NCBI RefSeq assembly: GCF_963576545.1
Contig: NW_026870446.1
Coordinates: forward strand, 186,001-250,000
Source of the DNA: Limanda limanda
Taxonomy: Eukaryota; Chordata; Actinopteri; Pleuronectiformes; Pleuronectidae
Direction of reading: 5' to 3'
Length of the DNA: 64,000 nt
Below are positions 50,318 to 63,400 of the stretch, piece by piece (within the stretch, counting starts at the first letter, position 1; the number at the start of each line of letters is the position of its first letter). Made by a program: the position numbers and the translations under genes. The notes under the pieces are model-generated. The model ran no database searches. It was not told the DNA's origin and saw only the letters and a program-made list of their open reading frames with translations.

Positions 50318-52080
50318 GGATGAAAGCACATAGGAGAAAGAGATATTCTTGAATAACTTTTTTTGTGAAGGTCGGAGAGACTTGCAAGTAGGCTCTACCC
50401 CCACTAAATGGGGTAGCGCGCATCGATCGGTACCATCCTTGAGCTTCTCCGACTTTCGGAAGGGTTAGGGTTAGGGTTAGGGATGAAAGCACATAGGAGA
50501 AAGAGATATTCTTGAATAACTTTTTTTGTGAAGGTCGGAGAGACTTGGAAAGTGGTTGCATCTGGACTAATTTGGGTCCTGCGGATCGATTGGTACCATC
50601 CCCGAGCTTGTACGACCTTCGGAAGAGGTCGACCGACGAAATTCCCCCAAATCTGAGGAGATATTCTTGAATAACTTTTTTTGTGAAGGTCGGAGAGACT
50701 TGCAAGTAGGCTCTACCCCCACTAAATGGGGTTGCGCGCATCGATCAGTACCATCCTTGAGCTTCTCCGACTTTCGGAAGGGTTAGGGTTAGGGTTAGGG
50801 ATGAAAGCACATAGGAGAAAGAGATATTCTTGAATAACTTTTTTTGTGAAGGTCGGAGAGACTTGCAAGTAGGCTCTACCCCCACTAAATGGGGTAGCGC
50901 GCATCGATCGGTACCATCCTTGAGCTTCTCCGACTTTCGGAAGGGTTAGGGTTAGGGTTAGGGATGAAAGCACATAGGAGAAAGAGATATTCTTGAATAA
51001 CTTTTTTTGTGAAGGTCGGAGAGACTTGCAAGTAGGCTCTACCCCCACTAAATGGGGTAGCGCGCATCGATCGGTACCATCCTTGAGCTTCTCCGACTTT
51101 CGGAAGGGTTAGGGTTAGGGTTAGGGATGAAAGCACATAGGAGAAAGAGATATTCTTGAATAACTTTTTTTGTGAAGGTCGGAGAGACTTGCAAGTAGGC
51201 TCTACCCCCACTAAATGGGGTAGCGCGCATCGATCGGTACCATCCTTGAGCTTCTCCGACTTTCGGAAGGGTTAGGGTTAGGGATGAAAGCACATAGGAG
51301 AAAGAGATATTCTTGAATAACTTTTTTTGTGAAGGTCGGAGAGACATGGAAAGTGGTTGCATCTGGACTAATTTGGGTCCTGCGGATCGATTGGTACCAT
51401 CCCCGAGCTTGTACGACCTTCGGAAGAGGTCGACCGACGAAATTCCCCCAAATCTGAGGAGATATTCTTGAATAACTTTTTTTGTGAAGGTCGGAGAGAC
51501 TTGCAAGTAGGCTCTACCCCCACTAAATGGGGTAGCGCGCATCGATCGGTACCATCCTTGAGCTTCTCCGACTTTCGGAAGGGTTAGGGTTAGGGTTAGG
51601 GATGAAAGCACATAGGAGAAAGAGATATTCTTGAATAACTTTTTTTGTGAAGGTCGGAGAGACTTGCAAGTAGGCTCTACCCCCACTAAATGGGGGAGCG
51701 CGCATCGATCGGTACCATCCTTGAGCTTCTCCGACTTTCGGAAGGGTTAGGGTTAGGGTTAGGGATGAAAGCACATAGGAGAAAGAGATATTCTTGAATA
51801 ACTTTTTTTGTAAAGGTCGGAGAGACTTGGAAAGTGGTTGCATCTGGACTAATTTGGGTCCTGCGGATCGATTGGTACCATCCCCGAGCTTGTACGACCT
51901 TCGGAAGAGGTCGACCGACGAAATTCCCCCAAATCTGAGGAGATATTCTTGAATAACTTTTTTTGTGAAGGTCGGAGAGACTTGCAAGTAGGCTCTACCC
52001 CCACTAAATGGGGTTGCGCGCATCGATCAGTACCATCCTTGAGCTTCTCCGACTTTCGGAAGGGTTAGGGTTAGGGTTAG
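50318..52080 (+). repeat. Cassette Q copy 3
   Basis: A 1763-bp copy at offset 7230 from copy 2, with GAGACATGG near 51351 and GGGGGAGCG near 51694. It is preceded by two consecutive 157-bp S' units (49686 and 49843) and followed by an S and a 319-bp L+ unit rather than by the SS LL series that follows copies 2 and 4. Confidence 0.85.
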
Positions 52081-52243
52081 GGATGAAAGCACATAGGAGA
52101 AAGAGATATTCTTGAATAACTTTTTTTGTGAAGGTCGGAGAGACTTGCAAGTAGGCTCTACCCCCACTAAATGGGGTAGCGCGCATCGATCGGTACCATC
52201 CTTGAGCTTCTCCGACTTTCGGAAGGGTTAGGGTTAGGGTTAG

Positions 52244-52562
52244 GGATGAAAGCACATAGGAGAAAGAGATATTCTTGAATAACTTTTTTTGTGAAGGTCG
52301 GAGAGACTTGGAAAGTGGTTGCATCTGGACTAATTTGGGTCCTGCAGATCGATTGGTACCATCCCCGAGCTTGTACGACCTTCGGAAGAGGTCGACCGAC
52401 GAAATTCCCCCAAAATCTGAGGAGATATTCTTGAATAACTTTTTTTGTGAAGGTCGGAGAGACTTGCAAGTAGGCTCTACCCCCACTAAATGGGGTTGCG
52501 CGCATCGATCAGTACCATCCTTGAGCTTCTCCGACTTTCGGAAGGGTTAGGGTTAGGGTTAG
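52244..52562 (+). repeat. L+ unit (319 bp), copy 2
   Basis: Extra A at 52412-52415 with the same linked changes as copy 1. It lies directly downstream of cassette Q copy 3 plus one S unit. Confidence 0.85.
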
Positions 52563-53051
52563 GGATGAAAGCACATAGGAGAAAGAGATATTCTTGAATA
52601 ACTTTTTTTGTGAAGGTCGGAGAGACTTGCAAGTAGGCTCTACCCCCACTAAATGGGGTAGCGCGCATCGATCAGTACCATCCTTGAGCTTCTCCGACTT
52701 TCGGAAGGGTTAGGGTTAGGGTTAGGGATGAAAGCACATAGGAGAAAGAGATATTCTTGAATAACTTTTTTTGTGAAGGTCGGAGAGACTTGCAAGTAGG
52801 CTCTACCCCCACTAAATGGGGTAGCGCGCATCGATCGGTACCATCCTTGAGCTTCTCCGACTTTCGGAAGGGTTAGGGTTAGGGTTAGGGATGAAAGCAC
52901 ATAGGAGAAAGAGATATTCTTGAATAACTTTTTTTGTGAAGGTCGGAGAGACTTGCAAGTAGGCTCTACCCCCACTAAATGGGGTAGCGCGCATCGATCG
53001 GTACCATCCTTGAGCTTCTCCGACTTTCGGAAGGGTTAGGGTTAGGGTTAG

Positions 53052-56000
53052 GGATGAAAGCACATAGGAGAAAGAGATATTCTTGAATAACTTTTTTTGT
53101 AAAGGTCGGAGAGACTTGGAAAGTGGTTGCATCTGGACTAATTTGGGTCCTGCGGATCGATTGGTACCATCCCCGAGCTTGTACGACCTTCGGAAGAGGT
53201 CGACCGACGAAATTCCCCCAAATCTGAGGAGATATTCTTGAATAACTTTTTTTGTGAAGGTCGGAGAGACTTGCAAGTAGGCTCTACCCCCACTAAATGG
53301 GGTTGCGCGCATCGATCAGTACCATCCTTGAGCTTCTCCGACTTTCGGAAGGGTTAGGGTTAGGGTTAGGGATGAAAGCACATAGGAGAAAGAGATATTC
53401 TTGAATAACTTTTTTTGTGAAGGTCGGAGAGACTTGCAAGTAGGCTCTACCCCCACTAAATGGGGTAGCGCGCATCGATCGGTACCATCCTTGAGCTTCT
53501 CCGACTTTCGGAAGGGTTAGGGTTAGGGTTAGGGATGAAAGCACATAGGAGAAAGAGATATTCTTGAATAACTTTTTTTGTGAAGGTCGGAGAGACTTGG
53601 AAAGTGGTTGCATCTGGACTAATTTGGGTCCTGCAGATCGATTGGTACCATCCCCGAGCTTGTACGACCTTCGGAAGAGGTCGACCGACGAAATTCCCCC
53701 AAAATCTGAGGAGATATTCTTGAATAACTTTTTTTGTGAAGGTCGGAGAGACTTGCAAGTAGGCTCTACCCCCACTAAATGGGGTTGCGCGCATCGATCA
53801 GTACCATCCTTGAGCTTCTCCGACTTTCGGAAGGGTTAGGGTTAGGGTTAGGGATGAAAGCACATAGGAGAAAGAGATATTCTTGAATAACTTTTTTTGT
53901 GAAGGTCGGAGAGACTTGCAAGTAGGCTCTACCCCCACTAAATGGGGTAGCGCGCATCGATCAGTACCATCCTTGAGCTTCTCCGACTTTCGGAAGGGTT
54001 AGGGTTAGGGTTAGGGATGAAAGCACATAGGAGAAAGAGATATTCTTGAATAACTTTTTTTGTGAAGGTCGGAGAGACTTGCAAGTAGGCTCTACCCCCA
54101 CTAAATGGGGTAGCGCGCATCGATCGGTACCATCCTTGAGCTTCTCCGACTTTCGGAAGGGTTAGGGTTAGGGTTAGGGATGAAAGCACATAGGAGAAAG
54201 AGATATTCTTGAATAACTTTTTTTGTGAAGGTCGGAGAGACTTGCAAGTAGGCTCTACCCCCACTAAATGGGGTAGCGCGCATCGATCGGTACCATCCTT
54301 GAGCTTCTCCGACTTTCGGAAGGGTTAGGGTTAGGGTTAGGGATGAAAGCACATAGGAGAAAGAGATATTCTTGAATAACTTTTTTTGTGAAGGTCGGAG
54401 AGACTTGCAAGTAGGCTCTACCCCCACTAAATGGGGTAGCGCGCATCGATCGGTACCATCCTTGAGCTTCTCCGACTTTCGGAAGGGTTAGGGTTAGGGT
54501 TAGGGATGAAAGCACATAGGAGAAAGAGATATTCTTGAATAACTTTTTTTGTGAAGGTCGGAGAGACTTGCAAGTAGGCTCTACCCCCACTAAATGGGGT
54601 TGCGCGCATCGATCGGTACCATCCTTGAGCTTCTCCGACTTTCGGAAGGGTTAGGGTTAGGGTTAGGGATGAAAGCACATAGGAGAAAGAGATATTCTTG
54701 AATAACTTTTTTTGTGAAGGTCGGAGAGACTTGGAAAGTGGTTGCATCTGGACTAATTTGGGTCCTGCGGATCGATTGGTACCATCCCCGAGCTTGTACG
54801 ACCTTTGGAAGAGGTCGACCGACGAAATTCCCCCAAATCTGAGGAGATATTCTTGAATAACTTTTTTTGTGAAGGTCGGAGAGACTTGCAAGTAGGCTCT
54901 ACCCCCACTAAATGGGGTTGCGCGCATCGATCGGTACCATCCTTGAGCTTCTCCGACTTTCGGAAGGGTTAGGGTTAGGGTTAGGGATGAAAGCACATAG
55001 GAGAAAGAGATATTCTTGAATAACTTTTTTTGTGAAGGTCGGAGAGACTTGGAAAGTGGTTGCATCTGGACTAATTTGGGTCCTGCGGATCGATTGGTAC
55101 CATCCCCGAGCTTGTACGACCTTCGGAAGAGGTCGACCGACGAAATTCCCCCAAATCTGAGGAGATATTCTTGAATAACTTTTTTTGTGAAGGTCGGAGA
55201 GACTTGCAAGTAGGCTCTACCCCCACTAAATGGGGTTGCGCGCATCGATCGGTACCATCCTTGAGCTTCTCCGACTTTCGGAAGGGTTAGGGTTAGGGTT
55301 AGGGATGAAAGCACATAGGAGAAAGAGATATTCTTGAATAACTTTTTTTGTGAAGGTCGGAGAGACTTGCAAGTAGGCTCTACCCCCACTAAATGGGGTA
55401 GCGCGCATCGATCGGTACCATCCTTGAGCTTCTCCGACTTTCGGAAGGGTTAGGGTTAGGGTTAGGGATGAAAGCACATAGGAGAAAGAGATATTCTTGA
55501 ATAACTTTTTTTGTGAAGGTCGGAGAGACTTGGAAAGTGGTTGCATCTGGACTAATTTGGGTCCTGCGGATCGATTGGTACCATCCCCGAGCTTGTACGA
55601 CCTTCGGAAGAGGTCGACCGACGAAATTCCCCCAAATCTGAGGAGATATTCTTGAATAACTTTTTTTGTGAAGGTCGGAGAGACTTGCAAGTAGGCTCTA
55701 CCCCCACTAAATGGGGTTGCGCGCATCGATCAGTACCATCCTTGAGCTTCTCCGACTTTCGGAAGGGTTAGGGTTAGGGTTAGGGATGAAAGCACATAGG
55801 AGAAAGAGATATTCTTGAATAACTTTTTTTGTGAAGGTCGGAGAGACTTGCAAGTAGGCTCTACCCCCACTAAATGGGGTAGCGCGCATCGATCGGTACC
55901 ATCCTTGAGCTTCTCCGACTTTCGGAAGGGTTAGGGTTAGGGTTAGGGATGAAAGCACATAGGAGAAAGAGATATTCTTGAATAACTTTTTTTGTGAAGG

Positions 56001-56109
56001 TCGGAGAGACTTGCAAGTAGGCTCTACCCCCACTAAATGGGGTAGCGCGCATCGATCGGTACCATCCTTGAGCTTCTCCGACTTTCGGAAGGGTTAGGGT
56101 TAGGGTTAG
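53052..56109 (+). repeat. Right copy of the 3058-bp duplication
   Basis: Counterpart of 46302-49359. The segment directly to its left, 51763-53051, is itself an L S L+ SSS series (1289 bp) that resembles 53052-54340, so L+ units sit only 1289 bp apart here (52244 and 53533), against several kilobases elsewhere. Confidence 0.8.
53533..53851 (+). repeat. L+ unit (319 bp), copy 3
   Basis: Extra A at 53701-53704, 1289 bp right of copy 2, followed by five S units as after copy 1. Confidence 0.85.
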
Positions 56110-57065
56110 GGATGAAAGCACATAGGAGAAAGAGATATTCTTGAATAACTTTTTTTGTGAAGGTCGGAGAGACTTGCAAGTAGGCTCTACCCCCACTAAA
56201 TGGGGGAGCGCGCATCGATCGGTACCATCCTTGAGCTTCTCCGACTTTCGGAAGGGTTAGGGTTAGGGATGAAAGCACATAGGAGAAAGAGATATTCTTG
56301 AATAACTTTTTTTGTGAAGGTCGGAGAGACATGGAAAGTGGTTGCATCTGGACTAATTTGGGTCCTGCGGATCGATTGGTACCATCCCCGAGCTTGTACG
56401 ACCTTCGGAAGAGGTCGACCGACGAAATTCCCCCAAATCTGAGGAGATATTCTTGAATAACTTTTTTTGTGAAGGTCGGAGAGACTTGCAAGTAGGCTCT
56501 ACCCCCACTAAATGGGGTAGCGCGCATCGATCGGTACCATCCTTGAGCTTCTCCGACTTTCGGAAGGGTTAGGGTTAGGGTTAGGGATGAAAGCACATAG
56601 GAGAAAGAGATATTCTTGAATAACTTTTTTTGTGAAGGTCGGAGAGACTTGCAAGTAGGCTCTACCCCCACTAAATGGGGGAGCGCGCATCGATCGGTAC
56701 CATCCTTGAGCTTCTCCGACTTTCGGAAGGGTTAGGGTTAGGGTTAGGGATGAAAGCACATAGGAGAAAGAGATATTCTTGAATAACTTTTTTTGTAAAG
56801 GTCGGAGAGACTTGGAAAGTGGTTGCATCTGGACTAATTTGGGTCCTGCGGATCGATTGGTACCATCCCCGAGCTTGTACGACCTTCGGAAGAGGTCGAC
56901 CGACGAAATTCCCCCAAATCTGAGGAGATATTCTTGAATAACTTTTTTTGTGAAGGTCGGAGAGACTTGCAAGTAGGCTCTACCCCCACTAAATGGGGTT
57001 GCGCGCATCGATCAGTACCATCCTTGAGCTTCTCCGACTTTCGGAAGGGTTAGGGTTAGGGTTAG
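55303..57065 (+). repeat. Cassette Q copy 4
   Basis: A 1763-bp copy at offset 12215 from copy 2, with GAGACATGG near 56328 and GGGGGAGCG near 56679. GGGGGAGCG also occurs one position earlier (about 56204), after the S' unit, which the other copies lack; this could be a local conversion of one neighbour by another. Confidence 0.85.
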
Positions 57066-58997
57066 GGATGAAAGCACATAGGAGAAAGAGATATTCTTGA
57101 ATAACTTTTTTTGTGAAGGTCGGAGAGACTTGCAAGTAGGCTCTACCCCCACTAAATGGGGTAGCGCGCATCGATCGGTACCATCCTTGAGCTTCTCCGA
57201 CTTTCGGAAGGGTTAGGGTTAGGGTTAGGGATGAAAGCACATAGGAGAAAGAGATATTCTTGAATAACTTTTTTTGTGAAGGTCGGAGAGACTTGCAAGT
57301 AGGCTCTACCCCCACTAAATGGGGTAGCGCGCATCGATCGGTACCATCCTTGAGCTTCTCCGACTTTCGGAAGGGTTAGGGTTAGGGTTAGGGATGAAAG
57401 CACATAGGAGAAAGAGATATTCTTGAATAACTTTTTTTGTGAAGGTCGGAGAGACTTGGAAAGTGGTTGCATCTGGACTAATTTGGGTCCTGCGGATCGA
57501 TTGGTACCATCCCCGAGCTTGTACGACCTTCGGAAGAGGTCGACCGACGAAATTCCCCCAAATCTGAGGAGATATTCTTGAATAACTTTTTTTGTGAAGG
57601 TCGGAGAGACTTGCAAGTAGGCTCTACCCCCACTAAATGGGGTAGCGCGCATCGATCGGTACCATCCTTGAGCTTCTCTGACTTTCGGAAGGGTTAGGGT
57701 TAGGGTTAGGGATGAAAGCACATAGGAGAAAGAGATATTCTTGAATAACTTTTTTTGTGAAGGTCGGAGAGACTTGGAAAGTGGTTGCATCTGGACTAAT
57801 TTGGGTCCTGCGGATCGATTGGTACCATCCCCGAGCTTGTACGACCTTTGAAAGAGGTCGACCGACGAAATTCCCCCAAATCTGAGGAGATATTCTTGAA
57901 TAACTTTTTTTGTGAAGGTCGGAGAGACTTGCAAGTAGGCTCTACCCCCACTAAATGGGGTTGCGCGCATCGATCGGTACCATCCTTGAGCTTCTCCGAC
58001 TTTCGGAAGGGTTAGGGTTAGGGTTAGGGATGAAAGCACATAGGAGAAAGAGATATTCTTGAATAACTTTTTTTGTGAAGGTCGGAGAGACTTGCAAGTA
58101 GGCTCTACCCCCACTAAATGGGGTAGCGCGCATCGATCGGTACCATCCTTGAGCTTCTCCGACTTTCGGAAGGGTTAGGGTTAGGGTTAGGGATGAAAGC
58201 ACATAGGAGAAAGAGATATTCTTGAATAACTTTTTTTGTGAAGGTCGGAGAGACTTGCAAGTAGGCTCTACCCCCACTAAATGGGGTAGCGCGCATCGAT
58301 CGGTACCATCCTTGAGCTTCTCCGACTTTCGGAAGGGTTAGGGTTAGGGTTAGGGATGAAAGCACATAGGAGAAAGAGATATTCTTGAATAACTTTTTTT
58401 GTGAAGGTCGGAGAGACTTGCAAGTAGGCTCTACCCCCACTAAATGGGGTAGCGCGCATCGATCGGTACCATCCTTGAGCTTCTCCGACTTTCGGAAGGG
58501 TTAGGGTTAGGGTTAGGGATGAAAGCACATAGGAGAAAGAGATATTCTTGAATAACTTTTTTTGTAAAGGTCGGAGAGACTTGGAAAGTGGTTGCATCTG
58601 GACTAATTTGGGTCCTGCGGATCGATTGGTACCATCCCCGAGCTTGTACGACCTTCGGAAGAGGTCGACCGACGAAATTCCCCCAAATCTGAGGAGATAT
58701 TCTTGAATAACTTTTTTTGTGAAGGTCGGAGAGACTTGCAAGTAGGCTCTACCCCCACTAAATGGGGTTGCGCGCATCGATCAGTACCATCCTTGAGCTT
58801 CTCCGACTTTCGGAAGGGTTAGGGTTAGGGTTAGGGATGAAAGCACATAGGAGAAAGAGATATTCTTGAATAACTTTTTTTGTGAAGGTCGGAGAGACTT
58901 GCAAGTAGGCTCTACCCCCACTAAATGGGGTAGCGCGCATCGATCGGTACCATCTTTGAGCTTCTCCGACTTTCGGAAGGGTTAGGGTTAGGGTTAG

Positions 58998-59316
58998 GGA
59001 TGAAAGCACATAGGAGAAAGAGATATTCTTGAATAACTTTTTTTGTGAAGGTCGGAGAGACTTGGAAAGTGGTTGCATCTGGACTAATTTGGGTCCTGCA
59101 GATCGATTGGTACCATCCCCGAGCTTGTACGACCTTCGGAAGAGGTCGACCGACGAAATTCCCCCAAAATCTGAGGAGATATTCTTGAATAACTTTTTTT
59201 GTGAAGGTCGGAGAGACTTGCAAGTAGGCTCTACCCCCACTAAATGGGGTTGCGCGCATCGATCAGTACCATCCTTGAGCTTCTCCGACTTTCGGAAGGG
59301 TTAGGGTTAGGGTTAG
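58998..59316 (+). repeat. L+ unit (319 bp), copy 4
   Basis: Extra A at 59166-59169. The preceding S unit carries CATCTTTGAG near 58953, the only occurrence of that variant right of 38 kb. Seven S units follow, the longest S run in the window. Confidence 0.85.
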
Positions 59317-60457
59317 GGATGAAAGCACATAGGAGAAAGAGATATTCTTGAATAACTTTTTTTGTGAAGGTCGGAGAGACTTGCAAGTAGGCTCTACCCC
59401 CACTAAATGGGGTAGCGCGCATCGATCAGTACCATCCTTGAGCTTCTCCGACTTTCGGAAGGGTTAGGGTTAGGGTTAGGGATGAAAGCACATAGGAGAA
59501 AGAGATATTCTTGAATAACTTTTTTTGTGAAGGTCGGAGAGACTTGCAAGTAGGCTCTACCCCCACTAAATGGGGTAGCGCGCATCGATCGGTACCATCC
59601 TTGAGCTTCTCCGACTTTCGGAAGGGTTAGGGTTAGGGTTAGGGATGAAAGCACATAGGAGAAAGAGATATTCTTGAATAACTTTTTTTGTGAAGGTCGG
59701 AGAGACTTGCAAGTAGGCTCTACCCCCACTAAATGGGGTAGCGCGCATCGATCGGTACCATCCTTGAGCTTCTCCGACTTTCGGAAGGGTTAGGGTTAGG
59801 GTTAGGGATGAAAGCACATAGGAGAAAGAGATATTCTTGAATAACTTTTTTTGTGAAGGTCGGAGAGACTTGCAAGTAGGCTCTACCCCCACTAAATGGG
59901 GTAGCGCGCATCGATCGGTACCATCCTTGAGCTTCTCCGACTTTCGGAAGGGTTAGGGTTAGGGTTAGGGATGAAAGCACATAGGAGAAAGAGATATTCT
60001 TGAATAACTTTTTTTGTGAAGGTCGGAGAGACTTGCAAGTAGGCTCTACCCCCACTAAATGGGGTTGCGCGCATCGATCGGTACCATCCTTGAGCTTCTC
60101 CGACTTTCGGAAGGGTTAGGGTTAGGGTTAGGGATGAAAGCACATAGGAGAAAGATATATTCTTGAATAACTTTTTTTGTGAAGGTCGGAGAGACTTGCA
60201 AGTAGGCTCTACCCCCACTAAATGGGGTAGCGCGCATCGATCGGTACTATCCTTGAGCTTCTCCGACTTTCGGAAGGGTTAGGGTTAGGGTTAGGGATGA
60301 AAGCACATAGGAGAAAGAGATATTCTTGAATAACTTTTTTTGTGAAGGTCGGAGAGACTTGCAAGTAGGCTCTACCCCCACTAAATGGGGTAGCGCGCAT
60401 CGATCGGTACCATCCTTGAGCTTCTCCGACTTTCGGAAGGGTTAGGGTTAGGGTTAG

Positions 60458-63400
60458 GGATGAAAGCACATAGGAGAAAGAGATATTCTTGAATAACTTT
60501 TTTTGTGAAGGTCGGAGAGACTTGGAAAGTGGTTGCATCTGGACTAATTTGGGTCCTGCGGATCGATTGGTACCATCCCCGAGCTTGTACGACCTTCGGA
60601 AGAGGTCGACCGACGAAATTCCCCCAAATCTGAGGAGATATTCTTGAATAACTTTTTTTGTGAAGGTCGGAGAAACTTGCAAGTAGGCTCTACCCCCACT
60701 AAATGGGGTAGCGCGCATCGATCGGTACCATCCTTGAGCTTCTCCGACTTTCGGAAGGGTTAGGGTTAGGGTTAGGGATGAAAGCACATAGGAGAAAGAG
60801 ATATTCTTGAATAACTTTTTTTGTGAAGGTCGGAGAGACTTGCAAGTAGGCTCTACCCCCACTAAATGGGGTAGCGCGCATCGATCGGTACCATCCTTGA
60901 GCTTCTCCGACTTTCGGAAGGGTTAGGGTTAGGGTTAGGGATGAAAGCACATAGGAGAAAGAGATATTCTTGAATAACTTTTTTTGTGAAGGTCGGAGAG
61001 ACTTGCAAGTAGGCTCTACCCCCACTAAATGGGGTAGCGCGCATCGATCGGTACCATCCTTGAGCTTCTCCGACTTTCGGAAGGGTTAGGGTTAGGGTTA
61101 GGGATGAAAGCACATAGGAGAAAGAGATATTCTTGAATAACTTTTTTTGTGAAGGTCGGAGAGACTTGCAAGTAGGCTCTACCCCCACTAAATGGGGTTG
61201 CGCGCATCGATCGGTACCATCCTTGAGCTTCTCCGACTTTCGGAAGGGTTAGGGTTAGGGTTAGGGATGAAAGCACATAGGAGAAAGAGATATTCTTGAA
61301 TAACTTTTTTTGTGAAGGTCGGAGAGACTTGCAAGTAGGCTCTACCCCCACTAAATGGGGTAGCGCGCATCGATCGGTACCATCCTTGAGCTTCTCCGAC
61401 TTTCGGAAGGGTTAGGGTTAGGGTTAGGGATGAAAGCACATAGGAGAAAGAGATATTCTTGAATAACTTTTTTTGTGAAGGTCGGAGAGACTTGCAAGTA
61501 GGCTCTACCCCCACTAAATGGGGTAGCGCGCATCGATCGGTACCATCCTTGAGCTTCTCCGACTTTCGGAAGGGTTAGGGTTAGGGTTAGGGATGAAAGC
61601 ACATAGGAGAAAGAGATATTCTTGAATAACTTTTTTTGTGAAGGTCGGAGAGACTTGGAAAGTGGTTGCATCTGGACTAATTTGGGTCCTGCGGATCGAT
61701 TGGTACCATCCCCGAGCTTGTACGACCTTCGGAAGAGGTAGACCGACGAAATTCCCCCAAATCTGAGGAGATATTCTTGAATAACTTTTTTTGTGAAGGT
61801 CGGAGAGACTTGCAAGTAGGCTCTACCCCCACTAAATGGGGTAGCGCGCATCGATCGGTACCATCCTTGAGCTTCTCCGACTTTCGGAAGGGTTAGGGTT
61901 AGGGTTAGGGATGAAAGCACATAGGAGAAAGAGATATTCTTGAATAACTTTTTTTGTGAAGGTCGGAGAGACTTGGAAAGTGGTTGCATCTGGACTAATT
62001 TGGGTCCTGCGGATCGATTGGTACCATCCCCGAGCTTGTACGACCTTCGGAAGAGGTCGACCGACGAAATTCCCCCAAATCTGAGGAGATATTCTTGAAT
62101 AACTTTTTTTGTGAAGGTCGGAGAGACTTGCAAGTAGGCTCTACCCCCACTAAATGGGGTAGCGCGCATCGATCGGTACCATCCTTGAGCTTCTCCGACT
62201 TTCGGAAGGGTTAGGGTTAGGGTTAGGGATGAAAGCACATAGGAGAAAGAGATATTCTTGAATAACTTTTTTTGTGAAGGTCGGAGAGACTTGGAAAGTG
62301 GTTGCATCTGGACTAATTTGGGTCCTGCGGATCGATTGGTACCATCCCCGAGCTTGTACGACCTTCGGAAGAGGTCGACCGACGAAATTCCCCCAAATCT
62401 GAGGAGATATTCTTGAATAACTTTTTTTGTGAAGGTCGGAGAAACTTGCAAGTAGGCTCTACCCCCACTAAATGGGGTAGCGCGCATCGATCGGTACCAT
62501 CCTTGAGCTTCTCCGACTTTCGGAAGGGTTAGGGTTAGGGTTAGGGATGAAAGCACATAGGAGAAAGAGATATTCTTGAATAACTTTTTTTGTGAAGGTC
62601 GGAGAGACTTGCAAGTAGGCTCTACCCCCACTAAATGGGGTAGCGCGCATCGATCGGTACCATCCTTGAGCTTCTCCGACTTTCGGAAGGGTTAGGGTTA
62701 GGGTTAGGGATGAAAGCACATAGGAGAAAGAGATATTCTTGAATAACTTTTTTTGTGAAGGTCGGAGAGACTTGCAAGTAGGCTCTACCCCCACTAAATG
62801 GGGTAGCGCGCATCGATCGGTACCATCCTTGAGCTTCTCCGACTTTCGGAAGGGTTAGGGTTAGGGTTAGGGATGAAAGCACATAGGAGAAAGAGATATT
62901 CTTGAATAACTTTTTTTGTGAAGGTCGGAGAGACTTGCAAGTAGGCTCTACCCCCACTAAATGGGGTTGCGCGCATCGATCGGTACCATCCTTGAGCTTC
63001 TCCGACTTTCGGAAGGGTTAGGGTTAGGGTTAGGGATGAAAGCACATAGGAGAAAGAGATATTCTTGAATAACTTTTTTTGTGAAGGTCGGAGAGACTTG
63101 CAAGTAGGCTCTACCCCCACTAAATGGGGTAGCGCGCATCGATCGGTACCATCCTTGAGCTTCTCCGACTTTCGGAAGGGTTAGGGTTAGGGTTAGGGAT
63201 GAAAGCACATAGGAGAAAGAGATATTCTTGAATAACTTTTTTTGTGAAGGTCGGAGAGACTTGCAAGTAGGCTCTACCCCCACTAAATGGGGTAGCGCGC
63301 ATCGATCGGTACCATCCTTGAGCTTCTCCGACTTTCGGAAGGGTTAGGGTTAGGGTTAGGGATGAAAGCACATAGGAGAAAGAGATATTCTTGAATAACT

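Larger units (their letters stand above)
55303..60131 (+). repeat. Right copy of the 4829-bp duplication
   Basis: Matches 43088-47916 unit for unit. Its first part (55303-56109) also matches 48553-49359 at offset 6750, so two duplications of different length overlap here. Such overlap is expected when blocks are copied repeatedly by unequal exchange or conversion within the array. After 60131 it continues with two more S units before the next L. Confidence 0.85.
39402..60457 (+). repeat. Array region VIII: cassette-built right half
   Basis: Unit order is L SS L S L SS S' L S LL SS L S L SS S' L S L SS LL SSS L S L+ SSSSS LL S L SSSS S'S' L S L SS S' L S L S L+ SSS L S L+ SSSSS LL S L SS S' L S L SS LL SSS L S L+ then seven S, where L+ is the 319-bp form. 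Every B body has GGAAAGTGG, and no ATGCCCGAG or ACTCCC unit occurs. Three strong self-matches exist: 43088-47916 with 55303-60131 (offset 12215), 46302-49359 with 53052-56109 (offset 6750) and 43088-45013 with 50318-52243 (offset 7230). Confidence 0.85.
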
